A DNA stretch of 64,000 nt. Origin: Thermomonas alba. GTDB taxonomy: Bacteria; Pseudomonadota; Gammaproteobacteria; Xanthomonadales; Xanthomonadaceae. Both the position numbers and the translations under genes were made by a program. The stretch covers positions 124,001-188,000 of the forward strand of contig NZ_JAJOZU010000003.1 of NCBI RefSeq assembly GCF_022419205.1, written 5' to 3'. Each line of letters begins with the position of its first letter. The stretch's first letter is position 1. This document shows positions 46,524 through 58,139 of this stretch, one piece after another. The notes below the pieces were generated by a model. It ran no database searches and was not told where the DNA came from. It worked only from the letters and a program-made list of their open reading frames with translations.

Positions 46524-48290
46524 TCAGTCCAGGAACTGCAGTTTCGCCAGCTCGGCGTATAGCCCGCCCTGCGCCAGCAGCTGCGCGTGGGTGCCTTCGG
46601 CCACCACTTGCCCGGCGTCCATCACCACGATGCGGTCGGCACGCAGCACGGTGGCCAGCCGGTGCGCGATCACCAGCGTGGTGCGCCCGGCCATGAGGTG
46701 CTCCAGCGCGGTCTGCACCGCGCGCTCGCTCTGCGCGTCCAGCGCGGACGTCGCCTCGTCCAGCAGCAGCACCGAGGCGTCCTTGAGCAGCGCGCGCGCG
46801 ATCGCGATCCGCTGCTGCTGGCCGCCGGACAGGCGCGCGCCGCGCTCGCCCAGCTCGGTGGCATAGCTCTGCGGGAGCCGACGGATGAACTCGTCGGCTT
46901 CCGCCAGGCGCGCCGCCTGCTCCACTTCGGCATCGCTGGCCTGCAGCTGGCCGTAGCGGATGTTGTCCCGCGCGCTGGCGGCGAAGATCACCGGCGCCTG
47001 CGGCACCAGCCCGATCGCTTCGCGCAACTGCACCGGATCCACCTGGCGGATGTCGATGCCGTCCACCAGGATGCGGCCGGCCTGCGGGTCATGGAAGCGC
47101 AGCAGCAGCGCCAGCACGGTGCTCTTGCCGGCGCCGGACGGGCCCACCAGCGCCACCGTCTCGCCGGGCGCGATGCGCAGGCTGAAGTCGCGCAGGGCGG
47201 GGCGTTCGGGGTGCTGCGGGTAGTGGAAGGTGACGTGCTCGAACGCGATCTCGCCACGCAAAGGGCGCGGCAGCGGGCGGGGCTGCGGTGGGGCCACGAT
47301 AGTGCGCGGCTGGCGCAGCAGGTCGTCGATCCGGCCCATGCCGCCGGCAGCCTTCTGCAACTCGTTCCAGACCTCCGCCAGCGCCGCCACCGAGCCGCCG
47401 CCGAATACCGCGTACAGCACGAACTGCAGCAGGGTGCCGGCGCTCATGCGCCCGGCGATCACGTCGTGCGCGCCCGACCACAGCACCAGCGAGATCGCGC
47501 CGAAGAACAGGGTGATGGTGATGCCGGTCATCAGCGCCTGCGCCGTGATCCGCCGCCGCGCCACGCCCACCGCATGCGCCACTGCCTGCGCGAAGCGGCC
47601 CTGCTCGTAGGTTTCGCGCGCATGCGCCTGCACCGTGCGCACCGCGCCCAGGGTCTCGCTGGCCAGCGCATTGGCTTCGGCCACCTTGTCCTGGCTGTGG
47701 CGCGCGACCTTGCGGATGCGGCGCGCGCCGAGCACGACCGGCACCACCGCGGCCGGAATGCCCAGCAGCGCCCACGCCGCCAGCCGCGGACTGGTGACGA
47801 ACAGCATCACCAGCGCGCCGATGGCGGTGATGCTGCTGCGCAGGGCGATCGACATCACGCTGCCGACCAGGTTGCGGATCAGCTCGACATCAGCGGTCAG
47901 GCGCGAGACCAGCTCGCCGCTGCGGGTGCGGTCGTGGAACTCGGCATCCAGCGAGATCAGATGCGCATACAGACGGGTGCGCAGGTCGGCCACGACTTTC
48001 TCGCCGAGCAGGGAGACGAAGAAAAACCGTGCCGCGGTCGCCGCCGCCAGCACCAGCGCGACCAGGAACAGCAGCAGGAAGGCGCGGTCGATCTCGCCGG
48101 GCGCACCGCTGCGGAAGCCATGGTCGATCATGGTCCGGAACGCGACCGGCAGGCTCAGCGAGGCTGTGGAAGAGACGCCCAGGGCCAGCAGCCAGGCCAG
48201 GAACAGGCCACGGTGGCGCTTGAGAAACGGCCACAGGGCGCGCAGGGAACCGAGGGGCGCCTTGATGCGCGCCGGCGCAGAGGAGGTCAT
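46524..48290 (-). CDS. ABC exporter with fused membrane and ATPase domains
   Basis: A 588-residue half-transporter. The membrane domain (about 15-320) has six predicted helices (for example FLAWLLALGVSSTASLSLPV). The nucleotide-binding domain (about 345-585) has Walker A VGPSGAGKSTVLAL, the Q-loop in GLVPQAPVIF, signature LSGGQQQRIAIARAL, Walker B VLLLDEATSALD and the switch His in VIAHRLATV. It resembles MsbA-type and mitochondrial ATM/TAP-like exporters; the substrate is not evident from neighbours (convergent with a DUF1318 gene, divergent from a c-di-GMP gene). Confidence 0.92.
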   Translation of the reverse strand: MTSSAPARIKAPLGSLRALWPFLKRHRGLFLAWLLALGVSSTASLSLPVAFRTMIDHGFRSGAPGEIDRAFLLLFLVALVLAAATAARFFFVSLLGEKVVADLRTRLYAHLISLDAEFHDRTRSGELVSRLTADVELIRNLVGSVMSIALRSSITAIGALVMLFVTSPRLAAWALLGIPAAVVPVVLGARRIRKVARHSQDKVAEANALASETLGAVRTVQAHARETYEQGRFAQAVAHAVGVARRRITAQALMTGITITLFFGAISLVLWSGAHDVIAGRMSAGTLLQFVLYAVFGGGSVAALAEVWNELQKAAGGMGRIDDLLRQPRTIVAPPQPRPLPRPLRGEIAFEHVTFHYPQHPERPALRDFSLRIAPGETVALVGPSGAGKSTVLALLLRFHDPQAGRILVDGIDIRQVDPVQLREAIGLVPQAPVIFAASARDNIRYGQLQASDAEVEQAARLAEADEFIRRLPQSYATELGERGARLSGGQQQRIAIARALLKDASVLLLDEATSALDAQSERAVQTALEHLMAGRTTLVIAHRLATVLRADRIVVMDAGQVVAEGTHAQLLAQGGLYAELAKLQFLD

Positions 48291-48360
48291 GCCGGCATTT
48301 TATAGCCATGGGCGTTTGTGCTTGCGGGGTGGATGGCGCAGGTGCGATTGGGAAGGCAAT

Positions 48361-51225
48361 ATGGTGGGGATAATGAACGCCTCCTTGACAGCCCTTCCGT
48401 CCGCGCACTCCGGCCCGGTGTACGTCCCCGCATTCGCGGGGCTGGAGGGGGTGGCGCAACGTCTGGCGCGCACCCTTCCAGAGGGCGCGTGGGTGCAGGT
48501 GACATGGCGGCAATCCGAACTGGGCGAGGGGAGCGATGCCACCCCTGCGGACGTGCCGCAGGAGCCGCCTGCGTTGCGGCAGGAATGGCAGGGCCCGCAT
48601 GGGGCATCCCTGATGCTGTTGGCCGAGTGTCCATCGGACTGGCCGGAGGAGGCGCGGCAGGCCTGGCTGCGCACGGCCTGCCAGCAGCTGGAGCTGGCGC
48701 TGGAGTTGACGCTGGCCAATCGCGCCATCGTCTCGCTGCAGCGCTCCGAGCGGCTGCGCCAGGCGCTGTTCGAGATCGCCGATCTCGCCGGCAGCAACCT
48801 CGAGTTGCCAGTGATGCTGCGGCGGGTGCATGCGATCGTTGGCGAGCTGATGTGCGCCGAGAATTTCTATGTCGTGCTGTATGACGAATACCGGCGCACC
48901 ATGCGCTTTGCGTATTTCGTGGATCAGCTCGATCCATGGGGTAACGATCCGGAGCGTGAGATCGCACTCGCCGATGGCGACGACAGCCTGACCATCCGCC
49001 TGCTGCGCACCGGCGAGTCTTTGCGTGGCTCCTCGCGCGAGCTGCGCGAGCGCCTGGGAATTGCGTTCAACGAGAACTCCGGCCCGGACAGCGCGGACTG
49101 GCTGGGCGTGCCGATGCGCCGCGATGGGCGCGTGGCTGGTGCCTTGGTCGTACAGAGCTATCGCCAGGCCGGGGTGTATTCCGAGGACGATCGCGAGCTG
49201 CTGACCTATGTGGCGCAGCATGTGCTGATCGCGCTGGATCGACGCGAGGCGCGCAGACGGCTGGAGGCGCGGGTGGCCGAGCGTACCGCCGAGCTGCAGC
49301 GGACGAACGAAGAGCTGCAGATCGAAATCTTCGAGCGGCAGCGGGTGCAGGAGATCCAGCGCGCGCTGTTCCGGATCGCCGAGCTTTCGATGACCAGCGA
49401 CACCCTGACCCAGTTCTTCGCCGAGATCCACGTCACGGTCAGCGAGCTGGTCTATGCGCACAACTTCTACATCGCCATCCTGTCCGAGGATGGCGGCATG
49501 CTGGAGTTTCCGTATTCGGTGGACGAGCGCGATCCCGAGCGCAAGCCGCGCCAGCTCGCCGACGGCCTGACCGAATACGTGATCCGAAGCGGGCAGCCGC
49601 TGCTGGCCGACCGCGAAAAGATCATGGCGCTGGTGGCCGAAGGCAAGGTGCGCATCCATGGCAGCATGGCGCACTGCTGGCTGGGCGTGCCGCTGTTCCG
49701 CGAAGACAAGGTGGTCGGCGTGATCGCGGTGCAGAGCTATTCCACTGACATCATGTTCAGCCAGCGCGATCAGGATTTGCTCACCTTCGTGTCCTTCCAC
49801 ATCGGCAGCAGCCTGGCGCGCAAGCAGGCGCAGGACCGGCTGGTGCAGGCCTATGCCAGCCTCGAGCAGCGCGTCAGCGAGCGCACCCGCGAGTTGGCGG
49901 AAGCCAATGCCGAGCTGATGGAGCAGATCGGCGAGCGCATCCGGATCGAACGCAAGCTCCTGCACCAGACCATGCACGATGCGCTGACCGGACTGCCAAA
50001 CCGGCTGCAGCTGCTCGAGCGCCTGACCCGCGCCATCGCCAATGCGCGTAGCCAGCCAGACACCTGCTTTGCGGTGCTGTTCATGGATCTGGACCGCTTC
50101 AAGCTGGTCAACGACAGCGTGGGGCATGCGGTCGGCGATGAGCTGCTGGTGGAGGCCGGGCGCCGGATCGTGGCCAGCGTGCGCAGTGAGGACGTCGTGG
50201 CGCGGCTGGGTGGCGATGAGTTCGCCATCCTTGCCGAAGGACTCGACGGCCCCGGTATGGCCGAAGATCTGGCGATGCGGGTGCTGGCCGCGCTCAACGC
50301 GCCGGTATGGGTGGCCGGCCGCGAACTGTTTCCCAGCGCCAGCATCGGCATCGCGCTCTGGCATCCGCGCTACAAGAACGGCGAGGAGATGCTGCGCGAT
50401 GCGGATGCCGCGATGTACCGCGCCAAGGCCGATGGCCGCGACCGCTACGCGCTGTTCGACGAACAGATGCACCGCGCGGCGATGCGCAGCCTGGACATGG
50501 AGATGGATCTGCGGCGCGCGATCCAGGCCGAGCGCTTCGTGCCGTATTACCAGCCGATCGTGGACATGGCCAGCGGTGAGCCGGTTGGCCACGAAGCGCT
50601 GCTGCGCTGGCACCACGAACACAATGGGCTGCTGGTGCCGGGCGAGTTTCTGGATGTCGGCGAGGACAGCGGTCTGATCGAGCAGATCGACTGGCTGATG
50701 TACGCCAAGGTGATCGATGACGTGGCGCGCCATGGGCTGTCGGGCTATGTGGCCATCAACGTCTCGCCGCAGCACTTCCGCGCCCCGGATTTCGCCGAGC
50801 GCCTGCTCGCCCTGCTGGATCAGGCCGGGCTGGCGCCAGCGCGGATCCGGGTGGAGATCACCGAGGTCGCCCTGCTGGACGATGCGCCGCGTACGCTGGA
50901 ATGCCTGGCGCTACTGAAACGGCACGGGGTGCTGGCGCAGTTGGACGATTTCGGCACCGGGTTCTCGGCGCTGTCGTATTTGCACCGGTTCCCGATCGCC
51001 AGCCTGAAGATCGACCGCAGTTTCGTGGCGGGGCTGGAGGGCGACTCCAGCTCCGAGAGCGTGGCGGTCATCCGCGCGATCGCGGCACTGGCCGGCAGCC
51101 TCGGCATCGAGCTGATCGCGGAAGGTGTCGAAACCCGCCATCAGCGCGATCGCTTGCTGGCGCTGGGCGTCGGCTGCGGGCAGGGTTTCCTGTTCAGTCC
51201 GCCGGTGCCACTGCCGGCGGCGTGA
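48361..51225 (+). CDS. GAF-GAF-GGDEF-EAL bifunctional c-di-GMP signalling protein
   Basis: A 954-residue cytoplasmic protein. Two GAF sensor domains (about 135-300 and 350-500), each preceded by QALFEIADL- or RALFRIAEL-type helices, are followed by coiled coils ([16 protein letters not shown] and [16 protein letters not shown]). The GGDEF domain (about 535-695) keeps [10 protein letters not shown] at 617-621 and a product-inhibition site RSED (608-611). The EAL domain (about 710-945) keeps Glu745 of [37 protein letters not shown] and AEGVET, so both activities could be intact. GGAAGG before ATG 48361 supports the start. The 3' end overlaps xseA by 32 bases. Confidence 0.93.
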   Translation: MVGIMNASLTALPSAHSGPVYVPAFAGLEGVAQRLARTLPEGAWVQVTWRQSELGEGSDATPADVPQEPPALRQEWQGPHGASLMLLAECPSDWPEEARQAWLRTACQQLELALELTLANRAIVSLQRSERLRQALFEIADLAGSNLELPVMLRRVHAIVGELMCAENFYVVLYDEYRRTMRFAYFVDQLDPWGNDPEREIALADGDDSLTIRLLRTGESLRGSSRELRERLGIAFNENSGPDSADWLGVPMRRDGRVAGALVVQSYRQAGVYSEDDRELLTYVAQHVLIALDRREARRRLEARVAERTAELQRTNEELQIEIFERQRVQEIQRALFRIAELSMTSDTLTQFFAEIHVTVSELVYAHNFYIAILSEDGGMLEFPYSVDERDPERKPRQLADGLTEYVIRSGQPLLADREKIMALVAEGKVRIHGSMAHCWLGVPLFREDKVVGVIAVQSYSTDIMFSQRDQDLLTFVSFHIGSSLARKQAQDRLVQAYASLEQRVSERTRELAEANAELMEQIGERIRIERKLLHQTMHDALTGLPNRLQLLERLTRAIANARSQPDTCFAVLFMDLDRFKLVNDSVGHAVGDELLVEAGRRIVASVRSEDVVARLGGDEFAILAEGLDGPGMAEDLAMRVLAALNAPVWVAGRELFPSASIGIALWHPRYKNGEEMLRDADAAMYRAKADGRDRYALFDEQMHRAAMRSLDMEMDLRRAIQAERFVPYYQPIVDMASGEPVGHEALLRWHHEHNGLLVPGEFLDVGEDSGLIEQIDWLMYAKVIDDVARHGLSGYVAINVSPQHFRAPDFAERLLALLDQAGLAPARIRVEITEVALLDDAPRTLECLALLKRHGVLAQLDDFGTGFSALSYLHRFPIASLKIDRSFVAGLEGDSSSESVAVIRAIAALAGSLGIELIAEGVETRHQRDRLLALGVGCGQGFLFSPPVPLPAA

Positions 51226-52798
51226 CCGCGCCAGCGGCGGACGTCGCAGGAGGCAGGCCAAGCTGCTGGCGACCTTCCACCCGCAGGAGCAGATATCCGT
51301 CGCTGACTTGCGCGCGCAGGCGTTCGCCCGGCGTGACGTCCGCCACCCTGCGCACGATCTGACCTTGCTCGCGCAGCAGAATGCTGAAGCCGCGGGCGAT
51401 CGTCGCCGTCGGGCTGACGGCATGCAGCGAGCGCACCAGGCCTTTCAGGCGCAGGAGATCGTGCTGCAAGCGAGCCGCGAGCAGCGCCTGCGGGCGGTCG
51501 GCCAGCCGCGCTAGCCGTAGACGCGCGGTGTGTAGCTGACGTTCCAGCAGCTGCTGCGGCCGTGGACGCAATGCCTCCAGCCGTTGCCGCAGGCGCTGCA
51601 ACAGGTGCTGCGGGTGCTCGCGGCGTAGCGTGACGGCGGCGCGCTGCAGGCGTTCGCGCACGCGCTGCAGGCTTCGCTCGAGTGCGCGGTGCAGACGCGG
51701 ATGGGTGTGCTCCAGCACCGCCCGCAGATGGGCCAGCCGCTGCTGCGGATGTTGCTGACGCAGCACGGCGCCGGCATGGCGCAGGTCGGCGGCATCGCGT
51801 TCGAGACGGCGCCGGATCGCCGCATGCAGACGTTGGCCGGCCTGCCGCAGGCGCTGGCGCTGGAGCGCCAGGCGCGCCTGCGGATGCTGGGCGGACAGGC
51901 GCAGCCACGCGCGATCCGCGCGCTGCGCGGACTGCTGCAGCGTATTGGCATAGCTGGCGTGCAGGCGCCGCGCGAGGGCGCCCAGTTGCGCGGCCAGTGC
52001 CGCGCCATCCGGTGCCAGCACTTCGGCGGCGGCCGAGGGGGTGGGCGCGCGCACGTCGGCGGCGAAGTCGGTGAGCGAGAAATCCGTTTCGTGCCCGATC
52101 GCGGAGATCACCGGTGTCGCGCAGGCCGCCACCGCGCGCGTCAGCGCTTCGTCGTTGAAGGCCCACAGGTCTTCCAGCGAGCCGCCGCCGCGTGCCAGCA
52201 GCAGCACGTCGTAGCGGCCGCAGGCATCGGCCGCCTGCAGCATCGCGCGGATCTTGGCCGCGGCGCCTTCGCCCTGCACCGGCACTGGCAGTAGCTCCAC
52301 TTCCAGCAGCGGAAAGCGCCGGCGCAGCACGCTCACGATGTCGCGGATCACTGCGCCGGTGGGCGAGGTGAGCACCGCGATCCGGCGCGGGAACTTCGGT
52401 AGCGGGCGCTTGCGGTCGAAATCGAACACGCCCTCCGCCTGCAGGCGCGCCTGCAATGCCTCGAACGCGCGCCGCAGGGCGCCTTCGCCGGCTTCTTCCA
52501 GGGTGTCGCAGACCAATTGGCAATCGCCGCGCGCCTCGTACAGGGTGAGCCGACCGCGCGCCACCACGCGCATGCCGTCGCGCGGGGTGAACTTCAGCCA
52601 CTGGCTCTTGGGCCTGAACAGGGCGCAGCGCACCTGCGCGCGCGCATCCTTGAGGTTGAAGTACAGATGCCCGGAACTCGGTCGCGAGAGACTGCCGATC
52701 TCGCCTTCCACCTGCACGTTCGGGAAGCTGCCCTCCAGCAGCTCGCGTGCCAGCGTGTTGAGCTGGCTGGGCGTCAGGATGCGTTGCTCACGAGACAT
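51194..52798 (-). CDS. xseA: Exodeoxyribonuclease VII large subunit, enlarged coiled coil
   Basis: Degrades single-stranded DNA with XseB. The 534-residue protein has the OB-fold (about 10-105; [16 protein letters not shown]), the catalytic core (about 110-270; [65 protein letters not shown], in parts), a long coiled coil (about 275-455) and the C-terminal [10 protein letters not shown] and DGYLLL segment. E. coli XseA has about 456 residues. Here the coiled coil contains three repeats of 45 residues, each starting HPQ (305, 350, 395). It is divergent from ispG. Confidence 0.95.
   Translation of the reverse strand: MSREQRILTPSQLNTLARELLEGSFPNVQVEGEIGSLSRPSSGHLYFNLKDARAQVRCALFRPKSQWLKFTPRDGMRVVARGRLTLYEARGDCQLVCDTLEEAGEGALRRAFEALQARLQAEGVFDFDRKRPLPKFPRRIAVLTSPTGAVIRDIVSVLRRRFPLLEVELLPVPVQGEGAAAKIRAMLQAADACGRYDVLLLARGGGSLEDLWAFNDEALTRAVAACATPVISAIGHETDFSLTDFAADVRAPTPSAAAEVLAPDGAALAAQLGALARRLHASYANTLQQSAQRADRAWLRLSAQHPQARLALQRQRLRQAGQRLHAAIRRRLERDAADLRHAGAVLRQQHPQQRLAHLRAVLEHTHPRLHRALERSLQRVRERLQRAAVTLRREHPQHLLQRLRQRLEALRPRPQQLLERQLHTARLRLARLADRPQALLAARLQHDLLRLKGLVRSLHAVSPTATIARGFSILLREQGQIVRRVADVTPGERLRAQVSDGYLLLRVEGRQQLGLPPATSAAGAVTPPAVAPAD
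51484..51886 (-). repeat. 45-residue tandem repeats in the XseA coiled coil
   Basis: HPQ occurs at residues 305, 350 and 395, exactly 45 apart. Each repeat reads roughly Q-HPQ-x-R/L-L, then RLHAAI or RLHRAL-like Arg/Leu/His-rich helix, and ends in LRxx before the next HPQ. Later RPQ copies (near 414 and 436) look like decayed fragments. DNA copies have diverged, so the expansion is not recent. Confidence 0.75.
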
Positions 52799-52857
52799 GT
52801 CGCATAGGATATGACGCGCAGCCGGCAGCGGCCCGTCGGGCCCGCTAAAATGCGCGC

Positions 52858-54111
<1,254 letters not shown>

Positions 54112-54141
54112 CGGCGCGCTCGCGTCGCTCGCATTACTTCA

Positions 54142-54705
54142 TTACTTCGCGGCCGGCAGGTAGTGTGCCGGCAGCGCCAGCCCGGGGCTTTCGGCTTCCC
54201 ACATCAGCGACACGATCCACCAGCGCCTGCCGTCGTTCATCAGCTGGATCGTATTGATGCCGCGCATCGGCGGGGCGTCGCCGGCAACCTTACCCTCGTA
54301 GGTGCTGAACACGTGCGCGATGTGGCCGAACTGCTCGGTGCGCCGCGCCAGCTCGCGTTCGTGGAAGCCGCGCTCGACCAGCAGCGGGCCGGACAGCGCG
54401 ATGTAGTCGTTGACAGCCAGCAGGCGCATGCCGACGCTGCCGTCCGGGCGCACGCCCACCGGCATCATCCGCCCTTCCGGAATGAACAGGGAGCGCAGGC
54501 GGTTCCAGTCGCGCGCCTTGCCGACGGGGCCGGAAATCACGTCGTACAGCGCCGCGATGATCGCGTCGAGGCTGGCCACATCCTGTTCCGCGGCGGCCGG
54601 CACGCTGTAGTTGACGGGCTGCGGCGGAGGCGGCGTGGCAGGCGGGGTCTGGGCCGCCGCGGGCGCGGCGAGGGCGGCGAGCAACAGCAGCAGGGCAGGG
54701 CGCAT
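54142..54705 (-). CDS. Secreted NTF2-like (SnoaL-type) protein
   Basis: A 187-residue exported protein. A signal peptide (about 1-19, ending AAAQ) and a Pro/Thr-rich stretch (about 20-32) precede an NTF2-like cone fold: DVASLDAIIAALYDVISGPVGKARDWNRLRSLF, split here at ALYDVIS, then GVRPDG, VFSTYEGK, and the final GRRWWIVSLMWEAE strand typical of the SnoaL/DUF4440-type families. Function unknown. ATG 54705 was chosen for the signal peptide. Confidence 0.8.
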   Translation of the reverse strand: MRPALLLLLAALAAPAAAQTPPATPPPPQPVNYSVPAAAEQDVASLDAIIAALYDVISGPVGKARDWNRLRSLFIPEGRMMPVGVRPDGSVGMRLLAVNDYIALSGPLLVERGFHERELARRTEQFGHIAHVFSTYEGKVAGDAPPMRGINTIQLMNDGRRWWIVSLMWEAESPGLALPAHYLPAAK

Positions 54706-54788
54706 CGGCGGCTTTCCGTGGATAGGTGCGCCAGGAATACCACTGCGCGGGCGATGCCGCCCGTGCCGGAATGCACGGCTGCGGCGGC

Positions 54789-55730
54789 TCACACGCCCGG
54801 TTCGACCGCCTCGCTCGGCGCTGCGCTGCGCCGCTGGCGCGCCAGCTGCGCTTCGCGGTGGGTGATGTAGAACGTGCTGGCCAGGATGATGGCGGCACCG
54901 GCCAGGGTCGCGGCGTCCACCGTCTCACCGAACAGCAGCCAACCGGCGAAAGTGACCACTGGTAGCTGCATGAAGCTGATCGGCGTCAGGGCCGAGACTT
55001 CGCCCAGCTTCAGCGCGCGTGTCCACAGCAGCTGCCCGACCGTGCCCATCGCGCCGGTCGCCAGCAGCCATAGCCATTCGATCCCGTGCGGCCAACGCCA
55101 TGTGAGCAGCGAGGGCAGCAGCGACATCGGCACCCACAGCGCGTAGGTCCAGAACACGATGGTGTCGGCCTTGTCGATCTGCGAGAGCTGCTTGATCTGG
55201 ATCGCCACCAGCGCACTCAGTGCTGCCGCCGCGACCGCGACCAGAGTGCCGAGGCTGAAGGCGTGCGACCACGGCCGCACGATCACCAGCACGCCGAGGA
55301 AGCCCAGCGCCACCGCCGTCCAGCGGCGCGCGCGCACGCGCTCGCCCAGCAGCACGATCGCGGCGATGGTGACGAAGATCGGTGAGGAGTAGGCCAGCGA
55401 GATGGCCTGCGCCAGTGGCAGGTGGGCGATCGCCCAGAACCCGCAGAACATGCTGCCGATGCCGATCGCAGTGCGCATCAGGTAGCGCGGCAGCTGGTCG
55501 GTGCGCACGCTGGCGGCGAACGCGGACAGCGGCTGCTTCTCATGCCGCAGGGGCCACAGCAGCACGGGCAGCAGGGCAAGAAAACCGAAAGTGTTGCGAA
55601 AGAACGCCACTTCCCAGGTCGGCATCGAGTGCGAGGCCAGGCGGATGAACACCGCCATCAAGCCGAAGCCCAGGGTGCTGCCCAGCATCAGCCAGGCGGC
55701 GCGTACATGGACGTTGCGCGATCCGCTCAC
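54789..55730 (-). CDS. EamA/DMT family transporter
   Basis: A 313-residue inner-membrane protein with ten predicted helices in two EamA repeats (about 10-148 and 160-295). Typical elements are FFRNTFGFLALLPVLL, AIAHLPLAQAISLAYSSPIFV and LGERVRARRWTAVALGFLGVL, quoted in part. This family (drug/metabolite transporters) includes amino-acid and nucleotide-precursor exporters; no substrate can be named. The start overlaps the murB stop by 4 bases. Confidence 0.9.
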   Translation of the reverse strand: MSGSRNVHVRAAWLMLGSTLGFGLMAVFIRLASHSMPTWEVAFFRNTFGFLALLPVLLWPLRHEKQPLSAFAASVRTDQLPRYLMRTAIGIGSMFCGFWAIAHLPLAQAISLAYSSPIFVTIAAIVLLGERVRARRWTAVALGFLGVLVIVRPWSHAFSLGTLVAVAAAALSALVAIQIKQLSQIDKADTIVFWTYALWVPMSLLPSLLTWRWPHGIEWLWLLATGAMGTVGQLLWTRALKLGEVSALTPISFMQLPVVTFAGWLLFGETVDAATLAGAAIILASTFYITHREAQLARQRRSAAPSEAVEPGV

Positions 55731-56782
55731 CAGGTTGCTCCGATGATGCGCGGCTCGGGTTCGAGCGCCACTCCGAAGCGATCATGCACCGAGGCGGTGA
55801 TACGGCGTGCCAGCGCCAGCAGATCCTGGCCGCTGGCCTGGCCGTGATTGACCAGCACCAGCGCATGCTGCGCGCTGACGCCGGCATCGCCGTCGCGGTG
55901 GCCCTTCCAGCCGCACTGCTCGATCAGCCAGGCTGCCGACAGCTTGCGGCGGTCGGCGCCGGCGCTGCGGAACACCGGCATGCCGGGATTTACGGCCAGC
56001 AGCGCCTCGGCCTGCGCGGTCGGGACGATCGGGTTCTTGAAGAAGCTGCCGGCGTTGCCCAGCACCGCCGGGTCCGGCAGCTTGCGGCGGCGGATGCGGA
56101 TCACGGCCTCGGCAACCTGCGCCGCGCGCGGAGTGTCCGTCACGCCCATCGCGCGCAACTCCTCCGGGATGCCCGCGTAGTCCAGCCGCGGCCGGAAGCG
56201 CCGGCTCAGGCGGAACTCGACGGCCGTCACCAGGTAGCGCTCGGGCTGGTGCTTGAACAGCGAGTCGCGATAGCCGAATGCGCACTCGGAAGCCGCCAGA
56301 CGGACGAAGCCGCGGTGTTTCCGGTCGAAGGCCTCCACCACGTGCACGGATTCGCGCACCTCCACGCCGTAGGCGCCGATGTTCTGGATCGGCGCCGCGC
56401 CGACCGTGCCAGGGATCAGGGCCAGATTCTCCAGACCGGTGAGGCCATGGCCCAGTGTCCACAGCACGAAGTCGTGCCAGATCACGCCGGCGTCGGCGCG
56501 CACGATCGCCGTGTCGCCATCGTCTGCGAGCGGGCGGATCGTGCGGGTTTCCAGCGACAGCACGGCTCCCGGCGGATCTGCGGCGAGTAGTAGATTGCTG
56601 CCGCCGCCGAGGATCAGCAGATCCGGGGCGCGCAGCATCGCATAGCCGAACAGCTCTGGCAGGGCGGCGGTATCGTTCACCTCCACCAGCATGGGCGCGC
56701 GTGCGCGCACGCCAAAGGTGTTGCGCGCATCCAGCCGGGCGTGTTCGCTGATGCGATAGCCGGGAGCAGAGGCCTGGCTCAT
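55727..56782 (-). CDS. murB: UDP-N-acetylmuramate dehydrogenase
   Basis: Reduces UDP-GlcNAc-enolpyruvate to UDP-MurNAc with FAD and NADPH. The 351-residue protein is of E. coli type (type I): [44 protein letters not shown] with the FAD site, [12 protein letters not shown], and [10 protein letters not shown] with the catalytic Ser. The C-terminal Glu lies in [14 protein letters not shown] 56782 overlaps the pyrD stop (ATGA), and the stop overlaps the EamA start, so the three genes are coupled. Confidence 0.96.
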   Translation of the reverse strand: MSQASAPGYRISEHARLDARNTFGVRARAPMLVEVNDTAALPELFGYAMLRAPDLLILGGGSNLLLAADPPGAVLSLETRTIRPLADDGDTAIVRADAGVIWHDFVLWTLGHGLTGLENLALIPGTVGAAPIQNIGAYGVEVRESVHVVEAFDRKHRGFVRLAASECAFGYRDSLFKHQPERYLVTAVEFRLSRRFRPRLDYAGIPEELRAMGVTDTPRAAQVAEAVIRIRRRKLPDPAVLGNAGSFFKNPIVPTAQAEALLAVNPGMPVFRSAGADRRKLSAAWLIEQCGWKGHRDGDAGVSAQHALVLVNHGQASGQDLLALARRITASVHDRFGVALEPEPRIIGATW

Positions 56783-57834
56783 TCCGGTGGCAGATGGCCG
56801 CGGCTGGGGGCTTCCTTGCGTCGGCGCAGGGCCTCCACGCATTCGCCGATCAGTGCCGGGCCGCGGTAGATCAGGCCGGTGTAGGTCTGCACCAGCACCG
56901 CGCCGGCGGCCTGCTTGGTGGCCGCGTCGGCCCCGTGCAGGATGCCGCCGACGCCGATGATCGGAATGTCATCGCGCAGGCGGGTGCGCAGCATGCGCAG
57001 CACGGTGGTCGCGCGTGACATCAGCGGCGCGCCGGACAGCCCGCCTGCCTCGTCGGCCAGCGGCGAATCCTCGACTCCCTCGCGCGAGAGCGTGGTGTTG
57101 GTGGCGATCACGCCGTCTACCTGCAGATCGCCCAGCACGCGGCCGGCGGCGTCGATGTCGTTCTCCGACAGATCGGGCGCGATCTTCACCAGCACGGGCA
57201 CGCGCTTGCCGTGGCGCGCGGCCAGCTTTTCCTGTTCCTCGCGCAGGCTGCCCACCAACCGGCGCAGGGCTTGCTCTTCCTGCAGCTCGCGCAGCCCAGC
57301 GGTATTGGGCGAGGAGATGTTGACCGCCACATAGTCGGCCACCGCATACACCCGGCGCAGGCACAGCAGATAATCGGCAACCGCGCGCTCGTTCGGGGTG
57401 TCCTTGTTCTTGCCGATGTTGATGCCGACCAGACCGCTGCGGCGGCGCGCGCGCTCGACGTTGCGCACCAGGACATCCACGCCCTCGTTGTTGAAGCCCA
57501 TGCGGTTGATCACCGCCTCGTGCTGCGGCAGGCGGAACAGGCGTGGACGCGGGTTGCCAGGCTGCGGCAGCGGGGTCACCGTGCCTACCTCGACGAAGCC
57601 GAAGCCCAGCGCCAGCAGGGCATCCACGTGCGCGCCGTTCTTGTCCAGCCCGGCGGCCAGGCCGACCGGATTGGGGAAGGTCAGGCCGAAGGCCTTGGTC
57701 GGCAGCGGCCGCGGCGGGCTGGTCAGCAGCGGCGACAGGCCGCAACGGTAGGCGGCTTCCAGCGCGGCGAGTCCGGCGCCATGGGCGCGTTCGCCGTCGA
57801 GCGCGAACAGCAGTGGGCGGGCGAGCGCGTACAA
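56779..57834 (-). CDS. pyrD: Dihydroorotate dehydrogenase (quinone), class 2
   Basis: Oxidises dihydroorotate to orotate, passing electrons to membrane quinone. The class 2 N-terminal helix region ([18 protein letters not shown]) is followed by the FMN barrel: [51 protein letters not shown] with the catalytic Ser, and IIGVGGI near the end. The family start MYxLxRPLLF points to TTG 57834, 5 bases from the end of the DUF4190 gene; a TTG at 57882 gives a longer N-terminus. It is coupled with murB. Confidence 0.94.
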   Translation of the reverse strand: MYALARPLLFALDGERAHGAGLAALEAAYRCGLSPLLTSPPRPLPTKAFGLTFPNPVGLAAGLDKNGAHVDALLALGFGFVEVGTVTPLPQPGNPRPRLFRLPQHEAVINRMGFNNEGVDVLVRNVERARRRSGLVGINIGKNKDTPNERAVADYLLCLRRVYAVADYVAVNISSPNTAGLRELQEEQALRRLVGSLREEQEKLAARHGKRVPVLVKIAPDLSENDIDAAGRVLGDLQVDGVIATNTTLSREGVEDSPLADEAGGLSGAPLMSRATTVLRMLRTRLRDDIPIIGVGGILHGADAATKQAAGAVLVQTYTGLIYRGPALIGECVEALRRRKEAPSRGHLPPE

Positions 57835-57838
57835 GCCG

Positions 57839-58129
57839 TCAATGCCCCGCAGCAAAGGCCAGCAGGGCCGCCAGCCCGCCAAAGAACAGGATGGCGCCGA
57901 TCAGCGCCAGCAGCGCCAGGCCGATCACCAGATAGCCCATGACCAGGCCGGCGATCGCCAGGCCGTCGCCCTCCAGCGTTTGCGGCGAGCGTCGGATCTC
58001 GGCGCGCGCCAGGTGCCCGCACACGATCGCCACCACGCTGCCGAGGAACGGCAGCAGCGTCCAGCCCAGGATGCCGGAGATCAGGCTGACCACGGCCAGT
58101 GCGCTCGTTTGCCGGGGAGATGTGCTCAT
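57839..58129 (-). CDS. DUF4190 small membrane protein
   Basis: A 96-residue protein with two or three hydrophobic helices: about 8-40 ([32 protein letters not shown], in part SLISGILGW) and 58-92 ([22 protein letters not shown]). The [11 protein letters not shown] loop between them is the DUF4190 hallmark. Function unknown. It sits between the aldehyde dehydrogenase (10 bases upstream) and pyrD (4 bases downstream). Confidence 0.85.
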   Translation of the reverse strand: MSTSPRQTSALAVVSLISGILGWTLLPFLGSVVAIVCGHLARAEIRRSPQTLEGDGLAIAGLVMGYLVIGLALLALIGAILFFGGLAALLAFAAGH

Positions 58130-58139
58130 GCGGCGTCCA

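Noticed and set aside
47890-50775. 961-codon open frame antisense to the GGDEF/EAL gene
   Set aside because: Sense strand encodes full GAF, GGDEF and EAL motifs; the antisense product has shadow-type composition.
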